Assembly: GCF_002027705.1 (NCBI RefSeq)
Contig: NZ_MBTG01000049.1
Location: 1 to 35,080, forward strand
Length of the DNA: 35,080 bases
Reading direction: 5' to 3'
DNA from: Paenibacillus ferrarius
GTDB taxonomy: Bacteria > Bacillota > Bacilli > Paenibacillales > NBRC-103111
Shown here: positions 15,157-21,576 of the stretch, in pieces
How positions within the stretch are numbered: position 1 is the stretch's first letter
How the letters are laid out: each line of letters begins with the position of its first letter
Notes under the pieces: model-generated
What the model saw: the letters and a program-made list of their open reading frames with translations, nothing else
The model's database searches: none
What the model was told of the DNA's origin: nothing
Translations under genes and position numbers: made by a program

Positions 15157-16887
15157 ATGAGTGATGAGCAGCAGAAAAGCGGAAAACCGAACGAAAACAG
15201 CTTGAGAAGCAAAACTTTTTTTCAGGAAAAGGACTTATGGGGATTTATTCATCGCTCCTTTACGAAATCCATGGGCTATACGGAAGAAGATCTGACGAAG
15301 CCCTTGATTGGTATATGCAATACCTATAGCGAATTAAACAAATGTCATTCGCATTTCAACGAGCTTGCGGACTATGTGAAACGCGGGGTATGGCAGGCAG
15401 GCGGCGTGCCGATGGAGTTTCCCACGATTTCTATCGGTGAGCCTTATATTAAGCCGACCAGCATGCTGCTGCGCAACCTGATGGCGATGGATACCGAGGA
15501 AATGATGAAAGCTCATCCGATTGATGGTGTTGTGCTTATGGGAGGCTGCGACAAAACAGTGCCCGCGCAATTAATGGCTGCGGCCAGTGCCAATATACCA
15601 GCCATCGTCATTACAGGCGGGCCGATGCTGAATGGACGGTTGGGCGGGCGGAGTCTTGGGGCTTGTACCGATTGCTATGGATTTACATTGGAGCACAAGG
15701 CTGGCAACCTCACGGATGAGGAGCTGGCAACCGCAGAGAATGCCATTTGCCGCAGCGATGGGCACTGCATGGTGATGGGAACGGCGAGCACGATGGCTTC
15801 TATCGCGGAAGCTATTGGCATGGCCCTTCCGGGTAATGCCGCGATTCCCGCGCCGGACAGCCGCCGCAAGCATATGGCTGAACGGACAGGGAAGCAGATC
15901 GTGGAGCTTGTGCGGCAGAACATTCGTCCGCGCGATATCATGACCATGGAAGCTATCGAGAATGCGATTCGGGTTACTATGGCGAGCGGCGGCTCTACCA
16001 ATGCGATTATTCATTTGGTTGCGATTGCCGGAAGGCTGGGTTTGAAGCTTCCTCTCGAGACATTTGATACGATTAGCGCGACAACGCCTTTTATTTTGAA
16101 TTTGCGCCCTTCAGGGGAATATCAAATGGAAGAATACTTCGAAGCTGGCGGGGTTCCCGCCTTAATGAAAGAACTGGAAGCTCATCTACACCTGGATTGT
16201 TTAACGGTTACGGGTCGAACAATAGGAGACAACTTGGGAGCGGCGAGCGCCCGTACGTTGAATCGAGATGTGATTCGCACCGTGGAAGAGCCTCTTGATC
16301 CGCAGGGAGGGATCGCTGTGCTGCGCGGCAATCTTGCGCCTGATGGAGCGCTTATTAAACAAACGGCTGTCTCCGCGCATCTCAAAAAGCATACAGGACG
16401 TGCTGTTGTTTTTGAGAACCCCGCCGATCTGGCTGCGCGCATTGACGATCCCGATCTGGATGTAGATGCGGACAGTGTGCTCGTATTGAAAAATGCAGGG
16501 CCTAAGGGCGCGCCGGCCATGCCGGAAATCGGGCAAATTCCCATCCCAACCAAGCTGCTAAAGCAGGGGGTTAGGGACATGGTTCGCATATCTGATGCCA
16601 GAATCAGCGGCACTTCTTATGGGGCGCTAATTGTTCATGTTGCGCCTGAAGCGGCGATAGGCGGCCCTCTTGCGCTGGTGCAGGACGGGGATGAGATTGA
16701 GCTGGATATTGCCGATCGCAGGTTAAATCTGAATGTATCGGAAGCGGAGCTTGCCGAACGTCGCAAAGCTTGGAAGGCGCCAGCCCCATTCTATGACCGG
16801 GGGTATGGTCTTTTGTTTCAGGAGCGGGTGCTGCAGGCCAACCAAGGCTGTGATTTTGACTTCCTGCTCCCGCCTCACATGCGTTAG
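15157..16887 (+). CDS. IlvD/Edd-family dehydratase (probable sugar-acid dehydratase)
   Basis: Iron-sulphur dehydratase of 576 residues. It keeps the three cluster Cys positions expected for the family: ICNTYSELNKC, GGCDKTVPAQLMAA and GHCMVMGTASTMAS. The C-terminal signature ISDARISGTSYGALIVHV is also present. The family converts a dihydroxy acid to a 2-keto acid (IlvD) or a sugar acid to a 2-keto-3-deoxy acid (arabonate, xylonate and related dehydratases). The variant third motif (the IlvD form is roughly ACGGMYTANTM) and the carbohydrate context favour a sugar-acid dehydratase over branched-chain amino acid synthesis. ATG follows GGAGAG. It is the last gene of the locus; I see no clear terminator behind it. 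Confidence 0.85.
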   Translation: MSDEQQKSGKPNENSLRSKTFFQEKDLWGFIHRSFTKSMGYTEEDLTKPLIGICNTYSELNKCHSHFNELADYVKRGVWQAGGVPMEFPTISIGEPYIKPTSMLLRNLMAMDTEEMMKAHPIDGVVLMGGCDKTVPAQLMAAASANIPAIVITGGPMLNGRLGGRSLGACTDCYGFTLEHKAGNLTDEELATAENAICRSDGHCMVMGTASTMASIAEAIGMALPGNAAIPAPDSRRKHMAERTGKQIVELVRQNIRPRDIMTMEAIENAIRVTMASGGSTNAIIHLVAIAGRLGLKLPLETFDTISATTPFILNLRPSGEYQMEEYFEAGGVPALMKELEAHLHLDCLTVTGRTIGDNLGAASARTLNRDVIRTVEEPLDPQGGIAVLRGNLAPDGALIKQTAVSAHLKKHTGRAVVFENPADLAARIDDPDLDVDADSVLVLKNAGPKGAPAMPEIGQIPIPTKLLKQGVRDMVRISDARISGTSYGALIVHVAPEAAIGGPLALVQDGDEIELDIADRRLNLNVSEAELAERRKAWKAPAPFYDRGYGLLFQERVLQANQGCDFDFLLPPHMR

Positions 16888-16977
16888 GGGCAGCATCAAA
16901 GAAAATAGTTGTCAAAGACCGGCGGCTCATAAAATAGAAGCTTTTGGGTATTCTAACTAGCAAAAGGAGTTGCTAAC

Positions 16978-17505
16978 ATGAATATTCTGGAAGTACTGAG
17001 CGATGCAATGAAGCCGTTTCTGGATGGTGAGAAGCCTCCTCTCAACGTTGGAGAAGTCATGAACCTGTGGTTTTATTTAACCGCAACGGAACAAACCATG
17101 TGCGGTGAGCAGGTCTCTTATAATATTGTTCAGGATCCTGAACTCAAAGAGAAGCTGCAAGAAGTGATTAACGACGTTCATCGTCCGATATTTAACGAAT
17201 TAAGGGAGTTTTTGCAAGCTGAAGGCGTCCCGTTAACAGAGCCAACGTCGGACAAACCAATCGGAGATTTTCGAAATATTCCGGAGGGCGCCAGATTGTC
17301 CGATGAGGAAATCGCAAGTCTCCTTAGTTTCAATCTTGTACTTGGCATGAATTATGCTTGCCGGGGGATGACGGAAGCCGTACGGCCGGATGTAGCTGCC
17401 ATGTTTGTTAAGTTTCAGATGAAGAAGTTAACTTTCGCCATCACGTTAAAAGATCTATTGGTGAGGAGAGGGTGGCTCAAAGCACCCCCGTATTATCAAT
17501 CGTGA
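16978..17505 (+). CDS. DUF3231 family protein
   Basis: Protein of 175 residues matching the DUF3231 pattern: an N-terminal GEVMNLWFYLTATEQTMCGEQ, a middle EFLQAEGVPLTEPTSDKP, then IPEGARLSDEEIASLLS and a C-terminal MFVKFQMKKLTFAITLKDLL. The family is all-helical, ferritin-like and related to spore-coat protein F; its biochemical job is unknown. The common two-domain form is about twice as long, so this is a single-domain version. AAAGGAG precedes ATG. CATAAAATA at 16928-16936 resembles a mother-cell sigma-E/K -10 box, but no matching -35 was found, so sporulation control is only a suggestion. Confidence 0.8.
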   Translation: MNILEVLSDAMKPFLDGEKPPLNVGEVMNLWFYLTATEQTMCGEQVSYNIVQDPELKEKLQEVINDVHRPIFNELREFLQAEGVPLTEPTSDKPIGDFRNIPEGARLSDEEIASLLSFNLVLGMNYACRGMTEAVRPDVAAMFVKFQMKKLTFAITLKDLLVRRGWLKAPPYYQS

Positions 17506-17560
17506 TCACCTGTCAATTAATCCAGAAATGCGTTAAACATAAGTTCAAATATAAGCTCAG

Positions 17561-17607
17561 AAAGCAGTTGTCACAGAGATTTCTCCTCTGGGATGGCTGC
17601 TTTTCTA
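17561..17607. terminator. Bidirectional terminator between convergent genes
   Basis: AGCAG and CAGAG pair with CTCTG and CTGCT to form an imperfect hairpin with a T-rich tail on the plus strand. It lies between the DUF3231 gene (plus) and the hydrolase gene (minus) and can serve both. Confidence 0.6.
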
Positions 17608-17614
17608 TTTCTGT

Positions 17615-18469
17615 TCATAGGCGGCCAAAGAAGCCCTTGATAAGCTCCGCAACGTGCCAGCTTTGTTCCTCCAGCACAAAATGTCCACCACACAGCAGGC
17701 AAGTTTGGATATGGATTAAATCCTTGCTAAAGGCATGGGCCCCTTCCAATGTAAAAATAAAATCGTTCTTCCCCCAGACTACCAGTGTAGGAGGCTGATA
17801 GGTCCGCAAGTAATGCTGCCAAGCAGGATATTCTTCTACGTTTTTCCTATAATCGTAGCCTAGCTCCAACTGGATTTGGCTATTCCCAGGACGATCCAGG
17901 AAAAATTGGTCCATGGAATATCCATCAGGGCTTATGAGATAAGGTTGACATGCTCCCAGAACGTATTGGCTTTTGGTGAAATCAAACGTTGCAAGCTTGG
18001 CAAACGCCGCTTCAGTTGTCGGGTTGCGGTCTGCCCATAGCGCTTTAAAGAGATCAAAGGGCTTTCCGAGTCCTTTCTCATCGGCGACGGCATTCTGAAT
18101 AATGAAGCCAAGAATACGCTGCGGATTGCGCATAGCTAATCTGAATCCGATAGGTCCGCCATAATCATGGACATATAATAAATAATGAGAAATATGGAGT
18201 CTAGCAATTAATTGTTCAATTACAATGGATAAATTCTCGAAGGTGTAATGGTATTCTTCCGTTGAAGGCATACTGCTGTTTCCAAAGCCGGGATAGTCAG
18301 GAGCGATGATATGAAAACGGTCAGCCAAAAGAGGGATCAAATCCCTGAACATATGGGAGGAACTGGGGAACCCGTGCAGAAGAATAAGGGTCGGATTGTC
18401 AAGACTCCCAGCTTCGCGAAAAAATATACAGAGCCCATCAATATTCATTTTTTTATACAGCACCACCAT
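17615..18469 (-). CDS. Alpha/beta hydrolase (dehalogenase/epoxide-hydrolase-like)
   Basis: Cytoplasmic hydrolase of 284 residues. Motifs in order are the oxyanion loop LILLHGFPSSSHMFRDL, the nucleophile elbow VHDYGGPIG (Asp as nucleophile, as in haloalkane dehalogenases and epoxide hydrolases), the acid Asp in VVWGKNDFIF and the His in CGGHFVLEE. The substrate is unknown; the family also includes haloacetate dehalogenases and lactone or ester hydrolases. A TTG lies at 18475 directly against the ribosome site, so ATG 18469, six bases behind TAAAGGAG, is the better start. It is a single gene convergent with the DUF3231 gene. Confidence 0.85.
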   Translation of the reverse strand: MVVLYKKMNIDGLCIFFREAGSLDNPTLILLHGFPSSSHMFRDLIPLLADRFHIIAPDYPGFGNSSMPSTEEYHYTFENLSIVIEQLIARLHISHYLLYVHDYGGPIGFRLAMRNPQRILGFIIQNAVADEKGLGKPFDLFKALWADRNPTTEAAFAKLATFDFTKSQYVLGACQPYLISPDGYSMDQFFLDRPGNSQIQLELGYDYRKNVEEYPAWQHYLRTYQPPTLVVWGKNDFIFTLEGAHAFSKDLIHIQTCLLCGGHFVLEEQSWHVAELIKGFFGRL

Positions 18470-18475
18470 GTTCAA

Positions 18476-18770
18476 CTCCTTTAGAAGCGCATGTATCCCG
18501 CCATAACAAAAATATGTGAGGAGGCTGATTTTAAGTACTTTCCTATCTTGAAGCTCATTCCATGCACCTAGAGATAAACTCCGACTTAAGACCGATAAAA
18601 AGTCTTACTAGGGTCTGATTGAACGGACTCTTAGAATTAGGTACAATAAATTCATGGACGCGCAGCAATCGGTTAACAAACCCTAATGAAGTTCTCTTGA
18701 ACGGGCAAGAATATAAGAAGGCTAAGGAAGTTCCGGGCTTTACATACTACGCATATAAGGGGAAGTTCAT
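18476..18770. other. Intergenic stretch upstream of the CcdC-like gene
   Basis: Besides the promoter listed separately, it contains an open frame from TTG 18619 to TGA 18774 (51 residues, ending EVPGFTYYAYKGKFI). The stop overlaps the next gene's ATG in an ATGA. It has no ribosome site and its start overlaps the predicted -35 box, so it is not called as a gene. Nothing else is recognised. Confidence 0.4.
18619..18647 (+). promoter_or_regulatory. Sigma-A promoter of the CcdC-like gene
   Basis: TTGAAC (18619-18624), a 17-base spacer and TACAAT (18642-18647). Transcription would start near 18654, leaving a leader of about 115 bases before the gene at 18771. Confidence 0.6.
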
Positions 18771-19262
18771 ATGAATGCCCAGACGTTAATTGGATATGGG
18801 ATCAGTGCTGTTATTATTATCTTGGTCATCTGGCTGAGAACTCGCGGCAAGGAGCGGCCTATTCGCAATAAAGGCTTCGGGATGCTCATCCCGGTTGTTC
18901 TGCTGCTTGTCATATTCGGGTTGTCTATCAGTTCGCTGTCACACATACCAGACCATCCCTTTCACCTTCCAGCCATCTGGGAAATGTTATGCGCAGGCGT
19001 GTTGGGTATCGGACTAGGCAGCATCATGCTTTACCATACTGGTTATGAGAAGCGCGAGGATGGGCTTGTGTATGCGCGGCGAAACAAAAATTTTAAATAT
19101 GTGCTGATCGCGATTATCGCCCTTCGAATTATTTTATCGCAATATTTCAAAAGCCTGGATTATACCGAATTCACTGTACTTACGATGGTAATGGCATACG
19201 TATATATTTGCGTCTGGCGAATTGGCAGTTTCATTAAATACCGCCAAGTGAGTGCGCATTGA
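18771..19262 (+). CDS. CcdC-like membrane protein (DUF1453)
   Basis: Integral membrane protein of 163 residues with four predicted membrane segments (residues about 5-20, 38-55, 70-88 and 110-150, the last holding one or two). After the first segment it has RTRGKERPIRNKGFGMLIP, the typical CcdC/DUF1453 motif, and later HTGYEKREDGLVYARRNK. The family was named from a cytochrome c biogenesis neighbour in Bacillus, but its function is not established. The ATG follows AAGGGGAAG. It is a single gene with its own promoter and terminator. Confidence 0.8.
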   Translation: MNAQTLIGYGISAVIIILVIWLRTRGKERPIRNKGFGMLIPVVLLLVIFGLSISSLSHIPDHPFHLPAIWEMLCAGVLGIGLGSIMLYHTGYEKREDGLVYARRNKNFKYVLIAIIALRIILSQYFKSLDYTEFTVLTMVMAYVYICVWRIGSFIKYRQVSAH

Positions 19263-19296
19263 GACTAAGATCTACAAGATGGCTTGAATGGCTGTC

Positions 19297-19326
19297 AAGG
19301 CACCCAATTTGGTGTCTTTTTTCTTT
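19297..19326 (+). terminator. Terminator of the CcdC-like gene
   Basis: AAGGCACC-CAATT-GGTGTCTT (one G-T pair) followed by TTTTCTTTCT. It also lies just behind the convergent minus-strand gene ending at 19327. Confidence 0.75.
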
Positions 19327-20133
19327 CTAGGGCATTTGGGATTGAATGGAGGCTAACGTTTCGCTGATCGTAGTTTCGAGTTTAAAGATTTTCTGGTTTT
19401 CCTCATTGATTTGACGCGCCAGAGTGACCATGGAGGCCAGAGAGCTTTGAACGCCGTTCGTGTCAGTTTTTTTGGCAGCTTGCTTGAAGGCGCTCCATAA
19501 GGGGGACAGACTGCTTTGGGTGGTTCGAATCGCGCCTTGTTTGGCTTTGATTTGGGAATTCATAGGGTCAAGCTCCGTGAGACGGCTGCGGATTTTCTTC
19601 GAGGCTTGCGAGACTTTGTCTTTGGCGGCTTGGTGAGCCTTCACCTTGGCAGCAATATCTGCGCGAGCAAGCTGAACGGGGATTTTCAGTGCGGCGACCT
19701 GGATATTCAGGAAGGTGTTCAAGCTTTTGCTTTTTAAGGCTCGGGCAGCTTCAATCTGCTTATTAAGTGAGGTACATCGGGATAATAAGGGCTCGTACCG
19801 CTCTCTTGTTTGCTTAATATCTGCCTCCAGTTTGCTAATTTTGGCCGCATCAATCTCTTTGAGCTTTTTGCTTATCGTAGAAGCCGTATCCTTATTACGA
19901 TCGTGAAGGGAGTCAATTGTACTTTCCCAATCCTGATCTTGCTTCTGCAAACTTAGGAATTCGCTGTACAGAGATCGGATAGTTCGGGCTTGGCTTTGAG
20001 AGGCACTGGCGATGGTCTTATCCAGCGAGGTTTGGATCGCGGCTGTTATTTCCATGGAAGCGGCAGCGGCGGTTCCTGCTGGCAGGGCTGAGGCGAGGGC
20101 AAATGCGGTGAGCCAAACGGTCATATTTTTCAT
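19327..20133 (-). CDS. Secreted coiled-coil protein, unknown function
   Basis: Protein of 268 residues. It has a signal peptide MKNMTVWLTAFALASALPAG with a cut expected after AAAA/S near residue 25. The mature part is almost entirely helical and charged, with heptad-like stretches (SKKLKEIDAAKISKLEADIK, EENQKIFKLETTISETLASI) and no Cys-rich or enzymatic motif. The start is supported by AAGGAGGAC on the minus strand. It is preceded by its own promoter and a leader hairpin. I do not recognise a family; an envelope-associated structural or chaperone-like role would fit but is not shown. Confidence 0.78.
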   Translation of the reverse strand: MKNMTVWLTAFALASALPAGTAAAASMEITAAIQTSLDKTIASASQSQARTIRSLYSEFLSLQKQDQDWESTIDSLHDRNKDTASTISKKLKEIDAAKISKLEADIKQTRERYEPLLSRCTSLNKQIEAARALKSKSLNTFLNIQVAALKIPVQLARADIAAKVKAHQAAKDKVSQASKKIRSRLTELDPMNSQIKAKQGAIRTTQSSLSPLWSAFKQAAKKTDTNGVQSSLASMVTLARQINEENQKIFKLETTISETLASIQSQMP

Positions 20134-20173
20134 AAACGTCCTCCTTCGAATCTGAAAATGGTTGGGAATACAA

Positions 20174-20223
20174 CAAAAAAAGCACCGGCAAGAAAGGCTG
20201 ATAGCCTTATCTCACGGGTGCTT
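20174..20223 (-). terminator. Terminator-like hairpin in the leader of the coiled-coil protein gene
   Basis: On the minus strand AAGCACC (20223-20217) pairs with GGTGCTT (20186-20180), with a nested AAGGCT/AGCCTT stem (20208-20203 and 20199-20194), followed by a run of seven T. It lies between the promoter at 20258-20287 and the start codon at 20133, so it is an intrinsic terminator inside the leader. This is the layout of an attenuator or riboswitch expression platform. I could not match it to a known riboswitch class. Confidence 0.6.
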
Positions 20224-20257
20224 CCACGTAAGTATTCGCTTGAAATAGAATAGCTGT

Positions 20258-20287
20258 ACTATACCAAGTTGCCGCACAAAATGTCAA
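20258..20287 (-). promoter_or_regulatory. Sigma-A promoter of the secreted coiled-coil gene
   Basis: On the minus strand TTGACA (20287-20282), an 18-base spacer and TATAGT (20263-20258). Leader length to the start codon is about 120 bases and includes the hairpin at 20180-20223. Confidence 0.75.
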
Positions 20288-20375
20288 TACGAACACCAAA
20301 TTTGCTCCAAGTGAACCCCGTGCTTTAAACTAGAGAAGACTGGTAAAATAACCACGACCAAAGGATGGAACAATC

Positions 20376-21134
20376 ATGATGAATCAGCTTTCCATAAATG
20401 ACTTGAAAAATTTCAAGAATGAAATCACCCGTTTCATGATGACGTACAAATTTGCTCTGGATGCTATGGAGACACGCGTAGAAATCTTAGTGCAGGAATT
20501 CGAAATGCTGCATGAATATAACCCTATTGAACATACCAAATCTCGCCTGAAATCGCCCGAAAGCATCTTTCATAAGCTGAACAGAAAAGGTGGCGATATC
20601 TCGTTTACGGGAATTCGAGACAGTATTAAGGACATAGCCGGCATGCGAATCACATGTTCGTTCATTTCGGATATTTATGTGATCAGCAATATGCTCAAAA
20701 ATCAAAGTGACCTTAAGATACTAGGGGAAAAAGATTATATTAAGCATCCGAAGCCAAACGGTTATCAAAGTCTTCATTTGCTGATCGAAGTTCCGGTACA
20801 TATGTCCGATCGCCAAGAAAGTGTCTGTATCGAAGTTCAGATTCGAACGATTGCTATGGACTTCTGGGCCAGCTTGGAGCACAAAATTTATTATAAGTTC
20901 AACCAAGGTAATCAAGCTGTGCCGGGAAGGCTGTTGGACGAATTAAAGCAAGCGGCCGCCGCCGCGTATGCCCTTGATTTGCAAATGGAACGGCTGCATG
21001 CGGAGATTGAAGTCATTAAAGAAGAACAATCGGATACCTCTGTCGATGCTCTCAACCGCATTATTATTAATAATCAACAGTTCGCGCTGCCGCAAGCTCT
21101 GCTCGAGCTCCTAACCGATGACGATTCCAAATAA
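20376..21134 (+). CDS. relQ: Small alarmone synthetase, RelQ/YjbM type
   Basis: GTP pyrophosphokinase of 252 residues, cytoplasmic, making (p)ppGpp from ATP and GTP or GDP. Family motifs are seen in order: RLKSPESIFHKLNRKG, DIAGMRI, YIKHPKPNGYQSLHLLIEVP (G-loop-like synthetase motif) and EVQIRTIAMDFWASLEHKIYYK. There is no hydrolase, TGS or ACT domain, so it is a synthetase-only SAS. The C-terminus is about 40 residues longer than the usual 210-220, with a helical tail. Start ATG follows AAAGGATGG; a second ATG is immediately next. It stands alone next to the divergent secreted-protein gene. Confidence 0.9.
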   Translation: MMNQLSINDLKNFKNEITRFMMTYKFALDAMETRVEILVQEFEMLHEYNPIEHTKSRLKSPESIFHKLNRKGGDISFTGIRDSIKDIAGMRITCSFISDIYVISNMLKNQSDLKILGEKDYIKHPKPNGYQSLHLLIEVPVHMSDRQESVCIEVQIRTIAMDFWASLEHKIYYKFNQGNQAVPGRLLDELKQAAAAAYALDLQMERLHAEIEVIKEEQSDTSVDALNRIIINNQQFALPQALLELLTDDDSK

Positions 21135-21143
21135 AGACACCAT

Positions 21144-21172
21144 CCACAAAGAGTTGATTTTTGTGGTATACT
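21144..21172 (+). promoter_or_regulatory. Extended -10 promoter with overlapping hairpin, small HTH gene
   Basis: TGG-TATACT (21164-21172) is an extended -10 box; no good -35 is present. A perfect inverted repeat CCACAAA (21144-21150) / TTTGTGG (21160-21166) occupies the upstream spacer. It could be an operator, or the terminator remnant of relQ. Confidence 0.45.
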
Positions 21173-21205
21173 AGTAGGATCGGACTAGAAGGGTGTTGCG
21201 AGCAC

Positions 21206-21433
21206 ATGCAGGTATTTGAAGATTGGAACCAGAAAGTAAAGACGACGTTCAATGCGACGAGTAATGAAGTTGTTTTAACCGTAATGGAAGCAGGGGAATA
21301 CTTAGGACTTACCAAGGATCAAATGAAGCTTTATGTGGACAAAAACAAGTTGACCAAGGTGCCCATCATGAGAAGCGTGCACCGCTATCTGCTGCTGAAA
21401 AGCGAGATCGACGAGATTATTAGAAAATCATAA
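21206..21433 (+). CDS. Small helix-turn-helix protein (MerR/excisionase-like)
   Basis: Protein of 75 residues. VVLTVMEAGEYLGLTKDQMKLYVDKNKLTKV resembles the HTH_17/MerR-type helix-turn-helix (sensing of an ordered A-x-x-L-G-x-x and Y/V-x-x-x-x-L). The C-terminal YLLLKSEIDEIIRKS matches the end of such excisionase-like domains. An ATG at 21161 in the same frame lies upstream of the predicted transcription start, so ATG 21206 is preferred. No partner integrase is nearby, so a small regulator is more likely than a phage excisionase. Confidence 0.65.
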   Translation: MQVFEDWNQKVKTTFNATSNEVVLTVMEAGEYLGLTKDQMKLYVDKNKLTKVPIMRSVHRYLLLKSEIDEIIRKS

Positions 21434-21451
21434 ACAAGGTCATTCAGATGA

Positions 21452-21482
21452 AGACGCCTCCGTGGGAGCGCGTCTTTTTTTT
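21452..21482 (+). terminator. Terminator of the small HTH gene
   Basis: AGACGC-C-TCC-GTG-GGA-GCGCGTCT with eight T after it: a strong intrinsic terminator. Confidence 0.85.
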
Positions 21483-21576
21483 GTTCTTTTTGGCTGTAGT
21501 AGTTATTTTCTCCTAGGACTTCTGGTACAATCTCATTAGCCAGTAAGTGAGCGATGATTCTAAGATGAGGTGTGTC

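Noticed and set aside
16928..16936. CATAAAATA as a sigma-E/K promoter for the DUF3231 gene
   Set aside because: No -35 box at the correct distance; kept only as a remark in that gene's entry.
17472..17798. 108-residue plus-strand frame overlapping the end of the DUF3231 gene
   Set aside because: It crosses the terminator and runs antisense into the alpha/beta hydrolase gene; composition is not protein-like.
20174..20257. Known riboswitch class in the leader of the secreted coiled-coil gene
   Set aside because: The conserved cores of the c-di-GMP-I, c-di-AMP, fluoride and preQ1 classes, as far as I recall them, are not present; only the terminator hairpin can be claimed.
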